Below are positions 28,336-35,892 of a stretch of 64,000 nucleotides of DNA, in pieces. The notes under the pieces were generated by a model. That model had not been told where the DNA came from and did not search any database. It saw nothing but the letters and a program-made list of their open reading frames with translations. The translations under genes and the position numbers were made by a program. Position 1 is the first letter of the stretch. Every line of letters starts with the position of its first letter. This stretch comes from Mycolicibacterium frederiksbergense (GTDB lineage: Bacteria > Actinomycetota > Actinomycetes > Mycobacteriales > Mycobacteriaceae), in the NCBI RefSeq assembly GCF_029893345.1, contig NZ_JARXVE010000003.1, positions 186,001 to 250,000 of the forward strand, in the 5' to 3' direction.

Positions 28336-29520
28336 ATGAGTGAGTACGACAACGTCACGACCCCCGACGACATCCTCAAACTGGCCGCCGGGACAACCGG
28401 GCTCTCCGAAGTGGACTCCGATTCCTGGCGCGACGGCCTGGCCATCATCCTCGACGAGATCAACACCTCGCCGGCATTCAGCGAGTCCGGCCGCGAGCGC
28501 ATCATCTCCGACTGCGTCGCCGCCCTGGGGCGGCGGCTGCAGGTCCACGACTACATCCAGTCCCACCCCGAAGTGCTCGACACACCGGTGCAACGTCCTC
28601 TGATCGTGCTGGGCATGCCGCGCACGGGCACCACGGTGATCAGCTACCTGTTGGACCAGGACCCTGCCCGGCGATCATTGCTGCACTGGCAGTGCGTGGA
28701 CCCGATCCCGCCGGCCACCAGCGACATGCTGCGCACCGATCCCCGGTGCCTGGCCCTACTCGAAAAACAACGCACGATCCTGGACATGATCACAGCGGCG
28801 AAAATGCCGCTGCCGCACTGGGAGGACGCCGACGGACCCACCGAGGACATGTTCATCCACAACCAGGATTTCAAGGGCCTGTCATGGGACTCATACCTGG
28901 CATCCCCGCGCTACGCGGAATGGCTGTTCCACGAGGCGGACATGACGAGTACCTACGAGTACCAGAAGCGCTACCTTCAGGTCCTGCAGTCGACGGCACC
29001 GGGCACCTGGAGCCTCAAGATGCCGTCGCACTCGGTACACATCGATGCGTTGCTGACGGTGTTCCCGGACGCACGGCTGATCTGGGCACACCGCGACCCG
29101 TACAAGGCGACGGGCTCGCTGGGCAATCTGTGGAAGTTGCCCAAGAGCATGACGCTCAAGCCGGAGGCGATGGACTTTTCAGCGATGGGCCGTAATGCCT
29201 TGGCGCAGATGCAGTTTCACGTGGAACGGCCACTACGGACACGCGAACGCATCGGCGACGACCGCTTCTTCCACATGTACTACTCGGAAATGATGCGTGA
29301 TCCGATCGATGTGATGCGCCGCATCTACGAGTGGGCCGGTGACGACCTCACCCCCGAGGTCGAGGGCAGGATGACAACATGGCTGGCCGAGCATCCACAG
29401 GACCGGTTCACCGCCAACTCCTACAGCCTCGAGCAGTACGGGCTGTCGGTGGACCGCCTGCAGCCGGTCTTCGCCGAATACCTCGACACATTCGACATTG
29501 AACTGGAAGCCGCCCCATGA
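28336..29520 (+). CDS. Sulfotransferase-family protein
   Basis: The protein has 394 residues from the ATG after CGGGAGC. The PAPS 5'-phosphosulfate loop is GMPRTGTT (about residue 93), followed by LPHWEDADGPTED and the 3'-phosphate-binding region LIWAHRDPYKATGSL. The C-terminal MRRIYEWAGDDL is typical of the mycobacterial sulfotransferase_3 type. It should transfer sulfate from PAPS to an alcohol acceptor or act as an inactive relative; the acceptor is unknown. It overlaps the ADH gene by 4 nt. Confidence 0.85.
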   Translation: MSEYDNVTTPDDILKLAAGTTGLSEVDSDSWRDGLAIILDEINTSPAFSESGRERIISDCVAALGRRLQVHDYIQSHPEVLDTPVQRPLIVLGMPRTGTTVISYLLDQDPARRSLLHWQCVDPIPPATSDMLRTDPRCLALLEKQRTILDMITAAKMPLPHWEDADGPTEDMFIHNQDFKGLSWDSYLASPRYAEWLFHEADMTSTYEYQKRYLQVLQSTAPGTWSLKMPSHSVHIDALLTVFPDARLIWAHRDPYKATGSLGNLWKLPKSMTLKPEAMDFSAMGRNALAQMQFHVERPLRTRERIGDDRFFHMYYSEMMRDPIDVMRRIYEWAGDDLTPEVEGRMTTWLAEHPQDRFTANSYSLEQYGLSVDRLQPVFAEYLDTFDIELEAAP

Positions 29521-30539
29521 CCGCGAGCATGAAGGTATCGACGGTGACCGGACCGGGAACCGCCGAGTCCCTCGAGGTGCCCCGCCCGGAAATTGGCTCC
29601 AGGGACGTGTTGGTGCGGATGCGGGCGTGCGGGATCTGCGGGTCGGACGCGATGTACATCGCGATCGGGGGCATCCCGCCCCGGCAGGGAAACACCCCGC
29701 TCGGCCACGAACCTGCCGGCGAGGTCGTCGAGGTCGGCGCCGAGGTGTCGGGCATCGGCATCGGCGATCACGTGGTGATCAATCCGATGGCCGCACCCAG
29801 CGGCATCATCGGCAACGGCGGCGCCGCCGGTGCGCTCGCCGACTTTCTGCTCATCGAGAACGCGCAGCGGGGTATCAGTCTGGAGGTCATCCCCGACCAC
29901 ATCCCGTGGGAGGTGGCGGCACTCAACGAGCCCATGGCCGTGGCACGTCATGGGGTCAACCGCTGCCAACCGAAACCCGGCGACAAGGTGGTCATCTTCG
30001 GCGCCGGCCCGATCGGCCTCGGCGCAGTGCTGGCTTTCCGGTCCGCCGGCGTCGGCCACATCGTCGCGGTCGACCTGATCCCGGCTCGCTTGGAGAAAGC
30101 CCTGCAGGTCGGTGCCGACGCGGTGATCAACTCCGCCGAAGACGACGTTGTCGCGCGACTCATCGAACTGCACGGCGAAGGCGAGGCGATGTTCGGCGGC
30201 AAGGCCGGCACCGACATTTACCTCGACGCCGCGGGTGCACCCACAGTCATCACTACCGCACTTGCCGCCGCGCAGCAGGGTGCGACGTTGGGGGTGGTGG
30301 CCGTCCACAAAGAGCCGGTTCCGGTGGAATTCATCACCGTGATGCGTAATGAGCTCACCGTCGTCGGGTCGATGGGCTATCCGAATGAGTTCTTCGAGGT
30401 GACCAGGGACCTCGTCGCCAACTGGGAGCGATACGCGCTGATCATCAGTCATACCGTTCCGTTCGAGGACGTCAACGACGCCCTCGAACTGGCATCGACG
30501 CCCGGCGCAGCGGACAAGGTTGTCGTCACGTTCGGCTGA
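29517..30539 (+). CDS. Zinc-dependent alcohol dehydrogenase (MDR superfamily)
   Basis: The protein has 340 residues. Catalytic-zinc ligands are in CGICGSD (Cys41) and LGHEPAGE (His64, Glu65). The nucleotide-binding motif is VIFGAGPIGLGAV, followed by VAVDLIPARLEKA. The four-cysteine structural-zinc lobe of classical ADHs is missing; NPMAAPSGIIGNGGAAG stands in its place. Last member of the TetR-controlled operon, it probably oxidises a secondary or polyol-like alcohol with NAD(P)+. Confidence 0.88.
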   Translation: MTASMKVSTVTGPGTAESLEVPRPEIGSRDVLVRMRACGICGSDAMYIAIGGIPPRQGNTPLGHEPAGEVVEVGAEVSGIGIGDHVVINPMAAPSGIIGNGGAAGALADFLLIENAQRGISLEVIPDHIPWEVAALNEPMAVARHGVNRCQPKPGDKVVIFGAGPIGLGAVLAFRSAGVGHIVAVDLIPARLEKALQVGADAVINSAEDDVVARLIELHGEGEAMFGGKAGTDIYLDAAGAPTVITTALAAAQQGATLGVVAVHKEPVPVEFITVMRNELTVVGSMGYPNEFFEVTRDLVANWERYALIISHTVPFEDVNDALELASTPGAADKVVVTFG

Positions 30540-30582
30540 TGCCTCCGATCTGCGGGTGGCCCAGGTGCGATAGCGTCGATAC

Positions 30583-31035
30583 ATGCCCGACGCAGCCACC
30601 CAGATCGCCTTCGTGCAAGCCACCTGGCATCGCAACATCGTCGATAAGGCCCGTCAGGGCTTCACCGAACAAATCGGCACCCATGGCTTCGCCGCAGACA
30701 CGCTGGAGTACTTCGAAGTCCCCGGCGCCTTCGAAATCCCGCTCACCGCAAAGCGTCTGGCGTTGACCGGGCGTTATCGGGCCATTGTCGCGGCCGGGTT
30801 GGTGGTCGACGGCGGCATCTACCGCCATGAATTTGTGGCTTCCGCGGTGATCGACGGGCTGATGCGTGTTCAGCTCGACACCGACGTGCCGGTGTTTTCG
30901 GTGGTGCTCACCCCGCACCACTTCCACGAGCACGACGAACACGTCGGCTACTTCACCGAGCACTTCGTCAAGAAGGGAGCCGAGGCGGCCAACGCCGTCG
31001 CGGCCACCCTGACCCTGCACAGCTCGCTGCACTGA
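30583..31035 (+). CDS. ribH: 6,7-dimethyl-8-ribityllumazine synthase, RibH2 type
   Basis: The protein has 150 residues. It follows the Brucella/Rhizobiales RibH2 pattern rather than the RibH of the actinobacterial riboflavin operon: IAFVQATWHRNIVDKA, EVPGAFEIPLTAKRLA, VVDGGIYRHEFVASAVIDGLM, VPVFSVVLTPHHFHEHDEH, HFVKKGAEAA. Lumazine synthase condenses ArP and DHBP in riboflavin synthesis; RibH2 proteins form decamers. No other rib gene is near. It lies 43 bp after the ADH gene and 16 bp before a TetR gene, so it could share a transcript with either. Confidence 0.88.
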   Translation: MPDAATQIAFVQATWHRNIVDKARQGFTEQIGTHGFAADTLEYFEVPGAFEIPLTAKRLALTGRYRAIVAAGLVVDGGIYRHEFVASAVIDGLMRVQLDTDVPVFSVVLTPHHFHEHDEHVGYFTEHFVKKGAEAANAVAATLTLHSSLH

Positions 31036-31051
31036 CCACGCAGAACGTCGA

Positions 31052-31723
31052 ATGCCGGCCGAGACGAATCCATTCATATCGGCCATGTGCGACGATGCAT
31101 CGGTGCTCAACCAGCAGCCCCTGCGTCGTCGACAACCGATGCAGGAGCGCAGCAGGAGACGCGTCGAGCGGATCCGGGCTGCGGCGCTGGAGCTACTGGA
31201 GACACAGGGCCTCGATGCCGTCACCACCCGTGCCATCGCCGAACGCGCCGACGTCCCCGTCGCCACGGTGTATCAGTTCTTCCCGAACCGCGACGCCATC
31301 CTGCAGGAGATCGTCCACGACCACCTGGACCAACGCCGCGTCGAGGGTGCAGCAGTACTGGCGGCGCTGACCCCGAACACCCTGGCCGAGGTGGCCCACA
31401 CCATCTTCGAGTTTTACCTCGAGCATCGGCGCAAACACCCGCACCTGGTCTCGCTGCATTACCGGAGCCTGGCCACCGGACAGCTCGCGGAGCCGCGCGC
31501 ACGCCGGTCCGATTTCGCCAACGCCCTGCACGCCAAACTGCTGCAGTGGGGACTGTTGCGTGCCGACGCCGATCCGCTGGTCACCATGGTGGCCGTGGAG
31601 ATGGGTGATCGCCTGCTGGCGATGGCCTTCCATGCCGGACCGGAGAAGGATCGCGCCATCCTCGCCGAAGGGGAACGGGCGCTGTCGTTGTACCTGCAGA
31701 GCTACGCCGCACCCACGGTGTGA
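31052..31723 (+). CDS. TetR-family transcriptional regulator
   Basis: The protein has up to 223 residues; the start may be 31052 or the ATG at 31085. The HTH lies at RIRAAALELLETQGLDAVTTRAIAERADVPVATVYQFFPNRDAIL. The C-terminal domain contains LEHRRKHPHLVSLHYRSLATG. It follows ribH closely on the same strand, so it may regulate it. Its end overlaps the convergent hypothetical gene by 22 bp. Confidence 0.85.
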   Translation: MPAETNPFISAMCDDASVLNQQPLRRRQPMQERSRRRVERIRAAALELLETQGLDAVTTRAIAERADVPVATVYQFFPNRDAILQEIVHDHLDQRRVEGAAVLAALTPNTLAEVAHTIFEFYLEHRRKHPHLVSLHYRSLATGQLAEPRARRSDFANALHAKLLQWGLLRADADPLVTMVAVEMGDRLLAMAFHAGPEKDRAILAEGERALSLYLQSYAAPTV

Positions 31724-32124
31724 CCCTCACGTTGCTGCTTGGCCAGGGCGAATCGGGCGATCGTCGCGACGAACCGATCGAGATCTCCGGCCCGGACGGA
31801 AGTCAGCCCACCGCCAGTGCCCCACTGCCCGGCGCAGCGCTCAAGCTCCAGGGCATTTACCGGTTCGGCGAACACCCGGGTTGCCACGCCCGCAGCGGTG
31901 GCGTCCTGCCAGTTCTCGACGATGTGTGCCTGTAGCCGCCGGCCGTCGGCCCGCCGGACCCGCATCGAGTACCTGGTCACCGAGACCACGACCGTGGTGG
32001 TCGGATAGTCGCCACCGATGCCCACCTGGACGATGTCGTCGAGCAGCGGCACGGTGAGAAGGACAATCCCGGGCCGGAGCCGATCGAGATCGGCCGTCTC
32101 CAGGGTCGACGAACACGCAGCCAT
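31702..32124 (-). CDS. Unknown protein under a Fur-family box
   Basis: The protein has 140 residues from ATG 32124 (MAACSSTLETADLDRL); an ATG at 32148 would place codons across the operator and is less likely. It has no signal peptide or TM segment. The sequence looks like a compact alpha/beta domain (LRPGIVLLTVPLLDDIVQVGI, TTTVVVSVTRYSMRVRRADG, DLDRFVATIARFALA). The family is not recognised. The 19-bp Fur-type box four bases upstream of the start codon suggests metal-dependent repression. Confidence 0.6.
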   Translation of the reverse strand: MAACSSTLETADLDRLRPGIVLLTVPLLDDIVQVGIGGDYPTTTVVVSVTRYSMRVRRADGRRLQAHIVENWQDATAAGVATRVFAEPVNALELERCAGQWGTGGGLTSVRAGDLDRFVATIARFALAKQQREGHTVGAA

Positions 32125-32127
32125 GCC

Positions 32128-32146
32128 GTTAATGATTATCATTTTC
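32128..32146. promoter_or_regulatory. Fur/Zur-type operator
   Basis: The minus-strand sequence GAAAATGATAATCATTAAC matches the classical Fur box GATAATGATAATCATTATC at 17 of 19 positions and contains the perfect inverted repeat AATGAT-A-ATCATT. It is AT-rich in very GC-rich DNA and sits directly before the start codon of the 31702-32124 gene. Mycobacterial iron control by IdeR uses a different TTAGG-type box, so zinc control by Zur (FurB) is the better guess. Confidence 0.75.
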
Positions 32147-32188
32147 ATTGTGCGGATTCAACCGCGCGCGCAATCCCCCCTGCGCGGG

Positions 32189-32689
32189 TCAGCCCTTTCC
32201 GCTGCCGCCGACCTCCGCGGCCAGCGGCGGCGGCAATGGCGTGGTGGGTGTCGGGGATTCCCGGGCCGGGGCCGGGGCCGTACCCGGGCGGTGGAAGTCG
32301 GTCATGGCTTCCTCGCGGATCACCCGCTCCCCCGCGCTGAGCAGCAGCGACTTCGAGGTGACCAGGTATTCGATCCCGGCGTTCTCGGCGACAAACGCGC
32401 CGTCGCCGTTGCGGGTGGCCGCGGCGATCAACTTGGCGCCGTCGCGCAGCCGCACACCGCGGTACTCGTACTTGCCGCCCGACACCGAACAGATGGCCAC
32501 CCGAGAGTCGTCGGTACTGCCGAACAGCACGGTTTCCGCCGCACTCGCGCACCGCGCCGTGGAATCGACGTACCCCTGGGCATCACTGGCCGGTGCGGCC
32601 GACGCCGAGGGAATCCCCACCGCGAGTAACGCGATACCGGCTGTCATCGCAGCGGTGCTACAGCGACGCGAAAACCTGGCAATAGACAT
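32189..32689 (-). CDS. Secreted protein with Pro-rich C-terminus
   Basis: The protein has 166 residues. It has a Sec signal peptide ending near SASAAPA. The mature domain (~100 residues) starts YVDSTARCASAAETVLFGS and contains a Cys pair (ARC, AIC), KYEYRGVRLRDGAKLI and EYLVTSKSLLLSAGERVIREE. It ends in a Pro/Thr-rich stretch (PTPTTPLPPPLAAEVGG). It is exported and its function is unknown. The 110 bp before it, back to the LLM gene, hold only a short tandem duplication. Confidence 0.75.
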   Translation of the reverse strand: MSIARFSRRCSTAAMTAGIALLAVGIPSASAAPASDAQGYVDSTARCASAAETVLFGSTDDSRVAICSVSGGKYEYRGVRLRDGAKLIAAATRNGDGAFVAENAGIEYLVTSKSLLLSAGERVIREEAMTDFHRPGTAPAPARESPTPTTPLPPPLAAEVGGSGKG

Positions 32690-32780
32690 CGGCTACCACT
32701 GAACCACGGCTTTTGCCGCCGCTGGGCCGTCGACCCGGAGACAGCACCGAATCGTTAGGTCCCCGCAACACATTCGACGG

Positions 32781-32808
32781 CTCGACTACATCAACTCGAC
32801 TACATCAA
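32781..32808. repeat. 14-bp tandem duplication at the LLM gene stop
   Basis: CTCGACTACATCAA occurs twice in perfect tandem (32781-32794, 32795-32808). The second copy contains the stop codon of the LLM oxidoreductase gene (TAG at 32800-32802, minus strand). The first copy supplies an identical stop context just downstream, so the protein is unaffected. Confidence 0.95.
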
Positions 32809-33843
32809 GTTGCGCAGCTGCTCGATGAGCCGCACCCGGTCGGCCCGCGTCTCGGCGATGGGCACCACATTGAGCGTGGTCACCCCGGCCTCACGGAACG
32901 CCGCCACCCGCTCCTTGACGAATCCGGCGCTGCCGATGAGTGATACATCGCGGACCAGCTCATCGGGTACCGCCTGGGCGGCGCCCTGCTTGTCGCCGGC
33001 CAGGTAGAGCTCCTGGATGCGGTCGGCCTCTGCGCCGTAGCCGTAGTTCGTGGCCAGCGCGTGGTAGAAGTTGCGGCCTTTGGCACCCATGCCGCCGATG
33101 TAGAGCGCCAGGTGCGGCTTGACGAATTCGCGCAGCGGCTCCACCTGGTCACCGATGGCCAGCACCGGCCCGGCGAACACATCGAGCTCACCCAGCGCCG
33201 GATCACGTTTGGCCCGGCCGGCTTCCAGCGCGCTGCCCCAGACCTGCTTGGCCTTCTCCGGCAGGAAGAAGATGGGCTGCCAACCCTCGGCGATCTCGGC
33301 CGCCAGTTCCACATTCTTGGGCCCCAGCGCGGCCAGCAGAATCGGAATGCGTTCCCGGACAGGCTGATTGATGAGCTTGAGGGGTTTACCCAAGCCGGTG
33401 CCACGCTCGGCGGGCAGCGGGATGGTGTAGTGCTTGCCCTGGTGCTGCAGCCGTTCGCGGCGCCACACCTGCCGGCAGATCTCCACCACCTCGCGGGTGC
33501 GCGCGATCGGGGCGTCATACGGCACGCCGTGGAACCCCTCGATGACCTGTGGGCCCGATGCCCCGAGCCCCAGGGTGAACCGGCCGTCCGAGACGTAGTC
33601 CAAACCCGCCGCCGTCATCGCCGTCAGGGTCGGGGTGCGGGTGTAGAGCTGCAGGATGCCCGAGGCCAACTGCAGGTGCTGCGTGCTGGCCGCCAGGTAG
33701 CCCAGGGCGCTGACCGCGTCGAACGAATACGCCTCGGGAACGAAAACGATGTCGAGGCCGGCCTGTTCGAGGTCGGCCACCTCGGCGGCCACCTCCTTGA
33801 ATCCGCCGGCGTAGTTGATGCCCAGCCCGATCCTCATGGTCAC
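32800..33843 (-). CDS. LLM-class F420-dependent oxidoreductase
   Basis: The protein has 347 residues from a GTG in a GTGA overlap with the SnoaL-like gene. The luciferase-like TIM barrel is clear: MRIGLGINYAGGFKEVAAEV, GLDIVFVPEAYSFDAVSALG, RFTLGLGASGPQVIEGFHG, PILLAALGPKNVELAAEIAEGW, GAKGRNFYHALATNYGYG. In mycobacteria such proteins use F420 rather than FMN. The substrate is unknown. The gene is divergent from a PadR regulator whose operators flank the shared promoter. Confidence 0.88.
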   Translation of the reverse strand: MTMRIGLGINYAGGFKEVAAEVADLEQAGLDIVFVPEAYSFDAVSALGYLAASTQHLQLASGILQLYTRTPTLTAMTAAGLDYVSDGRFTLGLGASGPQVIEGFHGVPYDAPIARTREVVEICRQVWRRERLQHQGKHYTIPLPAERGTGLGKPLKLINQPVRERIPILLAALGPKNVELAAEIAEGWQPIFFLPEKAKQVWGSALEAGRAKRDPALGELDVFAGPVLAIGDQVEPLREFVKPHLALYIGGMGAKGRNFYHALATNYGYGAEADRIQELYLAGDKQGAAQAVPDELVRDVSLIGSAGFVKERVAAFREAGVTTLNVVPIAETRADRVRLIEQLRNLM

Positions 33844-34235
33844 TGGGCCTCGAGCGCTTCCTGCTGGATCCGCTCGAACTGGGCGGCCATCGCCTCGGAG
33901 AGCGCCTGCGCACCCGACAGCGGTCGCACCATCACCATGAAGTCCTCGATCAACCCGTCCGCATTGGTGCGCAGGAAGTCGCAGCCGGTGATCTTCTTGC
34001 CCGCCACCGTGGTCTCGAAGATCAGCGCGTGGTCGCGGCCGTTGCTGTCGGCGATCTCCCGGACATAATGAAAATCCTCGAAGACGCGCATGACGCCGCG
34101 CAGAATTGCCGCGGTGATGGCCTTACCGGGGTAGGGCTTGAATGCCACCGGGCTGGTGAAGACCACGTCATCAGCCAACAGGGCGGCGATGGCAGCCTCA
34201 TCGCGGGCCTCGACGGCCTTGCGGAAAGGGTGCAT
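33840..34235 (-). CDS. SnoaL-like/NTF2-fold protein
   Basis: The protein has 131 residues: MHPFRKAVEARDEAAIAALL, ADDVVFTSPVAFKPYPGKAI, IFETTVAGKKITGCDFLRTN and GLIEDFMVMVRPLSGAQAL give the NTF2-like cone fold. Such proteins act as small isomerases or hydrolases or simply bind hydrophobic ligands. It is the first gene of a pair with the LLM oxidoreductase (4-nt overlap), and a PadR site lies 13 bp upstream of its start. The pair probably handles one substrate. Confidence 0.82.
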   Translation of the reverse strand: MHPFRKAVEARDEAAIAALLADDVVFTSPVAFKPYPGKAITAAILRGVMRVFEDFHYVREIADSNGRDHALIFETTVAGKKITGCDFLRTNADGLIEDFMVMVRPLSGAQALSEAMAAQFERIQQEALEAQ

Positions 34236-34248
34236 TAGACACCTCGCA

Positions 34249-34266
34249 TAGTCACTTTGTTGATTA
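34249..34266. promoter_or_regulatory. PadR operator copy 1
   Basis: TAGTCA-CTTTGT-TGATTA is an inverted repeat of the form TARTCA-N6-TGAYTA. The same 18-bp site with two compensating changes recurs at 34314. It lies 14 bp upstream of the SnoaL-like start. Assignment to PadR is by position. Confidence 0.7.
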
Positions 34267-34313
34267 GGTGTGACCGAGACTAAGCCGCGGGCGCCCGCAT
34301 GTCCAGATGCAAC

Positions 34314-34331
34314 TAATCACTTTGTTGACTA
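34314..34331. promoter_or_regulatory. PadR operator copy 2
   Basis: TAATCA-CTTTGT-TGACTA has an identical spacer to copy 1 and the G/A difference swapped between arms. The centre-to-centre distance is 65 bp, about six helical turns, and it ends 9 bp before the PadR start codon. It fits autoregulation together with repression of the divergent SnoaL/LLM pair. Confidence 0.7.
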
Positions 34332-34340
34332 TTCACCAGG

Positions 34341-34916
34341 ATGTACGCTGCGGCCGTGGCGTTACGCGACGCGGTGCTTGCCGCCCTCCTGGAAGGCGAG
34401 TCCTCCGGATACGACCTGGCCAAACGCTTCGACGCGTCGGTGGCCAACTTCTGGACAGCCACACCCCAACAGCTCTACCGGGAGCTGGATCGCCTCGCCA
34501 CAGACGGTCTCATCACCGCACGCACCGTGCACCAGGAACGCAGGCCCACCAAGCGGATGTTCTCCCTCACCGACGCCGGGCGCGACGCGCTGGAGGCGTT
34601 CACCGTCAAACCGCCCAAGCCCTCCACCATCCGCGACGAACTGCTCATCAAGGTCAACGCCATCGATGCCGGCAACGCCACCGCGGTCCGCGACTCGATC
34701 GCCGAACAGCTGCGCTGGGCCACCGACAAGCTCGCCCGCTACGAACGCATGCGGGCACGCCTGCTCGACGGCCAGGGCGAGGACGACTACCTCATCGAAA
34801 CCGATCGCGTGGGACCATATCTGACGCTGCTGCGCGGAATTGCTTTCGAGCAGGAGAACGTTCGCTGGGCCGAGCGCACGCTAGCAGTGATTGACAAGCG
34901 GTTGACCAGGAGCTAA
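34341..34916 (+). CDS. PadR-family transcriptional regulator
   Basis: The protein has 191 residues from ATG 34341 (GTG 34356 is possible). The winged HTH reads ALRDAVLAALLEGESSGYDLAKRF, PQQLYRELDRLATDGLITAR, KRMFSLTDAGRDALEAF. The C-terminal helical dimerisation arm ends in FEQENVRWAERTLAVID (Vir_act_alpha_C type). The two near-identical palindromes in the 105-bp divergent region are its likely operators. Confidence 0.9.
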   Translation: MYAAAVALRDAVLAALLEGESSGYDLAKRFDASVANFWTATPQQLYRELDRLATDGLITARTVHQERRPTKRMFSLTDAGRDALEAFTVKPPKPSTIRDELLIKVNAIDAGNATAVRDSIAEQLRWATDKLARYERMRARLLDGQGEDDYLIETDRVGPYLTLLRGIAFEQENVRWAERTLAVIDKRLTRS

Positions 34917-34925
34917 GTATCAGCC

Positions 34926-35885
34926 ATGCCTAGGTTCGGTGCCGTGCTGCGACAACGCACGCTGCTGACGTATCTGGCAATTCTGCTGGGGCTTTATGCG
35001 TCCGCGGTGCTGTTGTCGGGGAACTCAGATGCCGTGCGTGGCGAGTGGGCGGCCACGGGTCTGTGCGTGATCGGGCTGGTCGCGGCTGGCGTCGGCCGCC
35101 CACTCACCGGGTGGCTCTATGGTCTGGCTTTGGCGTGTGCCTGTGCGGCCCCGGTCTCGGTGCTCCTGTTTCACGACGAGCCGACCGCACAGGTCTGGGC
35201 GTTGATTCCGTTGATGTTCAGCGCCATCTACATCAGAACATGGCACTCAATTTTTCGCTCTCGCGTCGCCGCCACAGCGATCGCCGTGGCGGCGATTGTC
35301 GCATTGTGCGTCGCGCCTGCCGAGGTGCCCGGGCAATGGTTGTTGCTGTTCGCAGTCTGTATCACCGGAGCAGCCGAGGTGTTCGGCACGCTGCAGTCGG
35401 CGCTACTGGAGGCGGCGCTGCGCGACCCGTTGACATCGGTGTGGAACCGTGCCGGCCTCGATCAGCAAGGCGCCGTATTGCTTTCGCGGGCGCAACGCCG
35501 CGGCGAGCCTTTGGCCGTCATCGCGCTGGACGTCGACGGGTTCAAGACACTCAATGACCGCGACGGTCATCCCGCTGGCGACCGCGTCCTGACCGAACTG
35601 ACCACCCGATGGCTCTCGCAGCTGCCCACCTCAGCCGAACTTGGGCGGGTGGGGGGTGACGAGTTCATCGTGATCGTCACCGGATACGACCACGCCGAGG
35701 CTCGGCGGCTGGCCGCCGAACTGGGCAGCGACGGCCCAGTGCCCGTCAGTGCGGGACTGGCAGTGGGGTATCCCCGCACTGTCAATGGTCTGGTAGCGAT
35801 GGTCGCCCGCGCCGACGAAGATCTCTACCGCCTCAAGCGCCTTCGCCGCGACGCCGCACAGACGAGCGATATATCCGACAGCTGA
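34926..35885 (+). CDS. Membrane diguanylate cyclase (GGDEF)
   Basis: The protein has 319 residues. About six TM helices lie in residues 1-160, then comes a GGDEF domain: DPLTSVWNRAGL, VIALDVDGFKTLNDRDGHPAGD, and the active-site loop GRVGGDEF (GGDEF at 243-247), intact, followed by VPVSAGLAVGY and ADEDLYRLKR. It should make c-di-GMP from GTP. No RxxD inhibitory site precedes the loop. It starts nine bases after the PadR stop, possibly in the same transcript, and no EAL domain is attached. Confidence 0.9.
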   Translation: MPRFGAVLRQRTLLTYLAILLGLYASAVLLSGNSDAVRGEWAATGLCVIGLVAAGVGRPLTGWLYGLALACACAAPVSVLLFHDEPTAQVWALIPLMFSAIYIRTWHSIFRSRVAATAIAVAAIVALCVAPAEVPGQWLLLFAVCITGAAEVFGTLQSALLEAALRDPLTSVWNRAGLDQQGAVLLSRAQRRGEPLAVIALDVDGFKTLNDRDGHPAGDRVLTELTTRWLSQLPTSAELGRVGGDEFIVIVTGYDHAEARRLAAELGSDGPVPVSAGLAVGYPRTVNGLVAMVARADEDLYRLKRLRRDAAQTSDISDS

Positions 35886-35892
35886 GCAGGAG

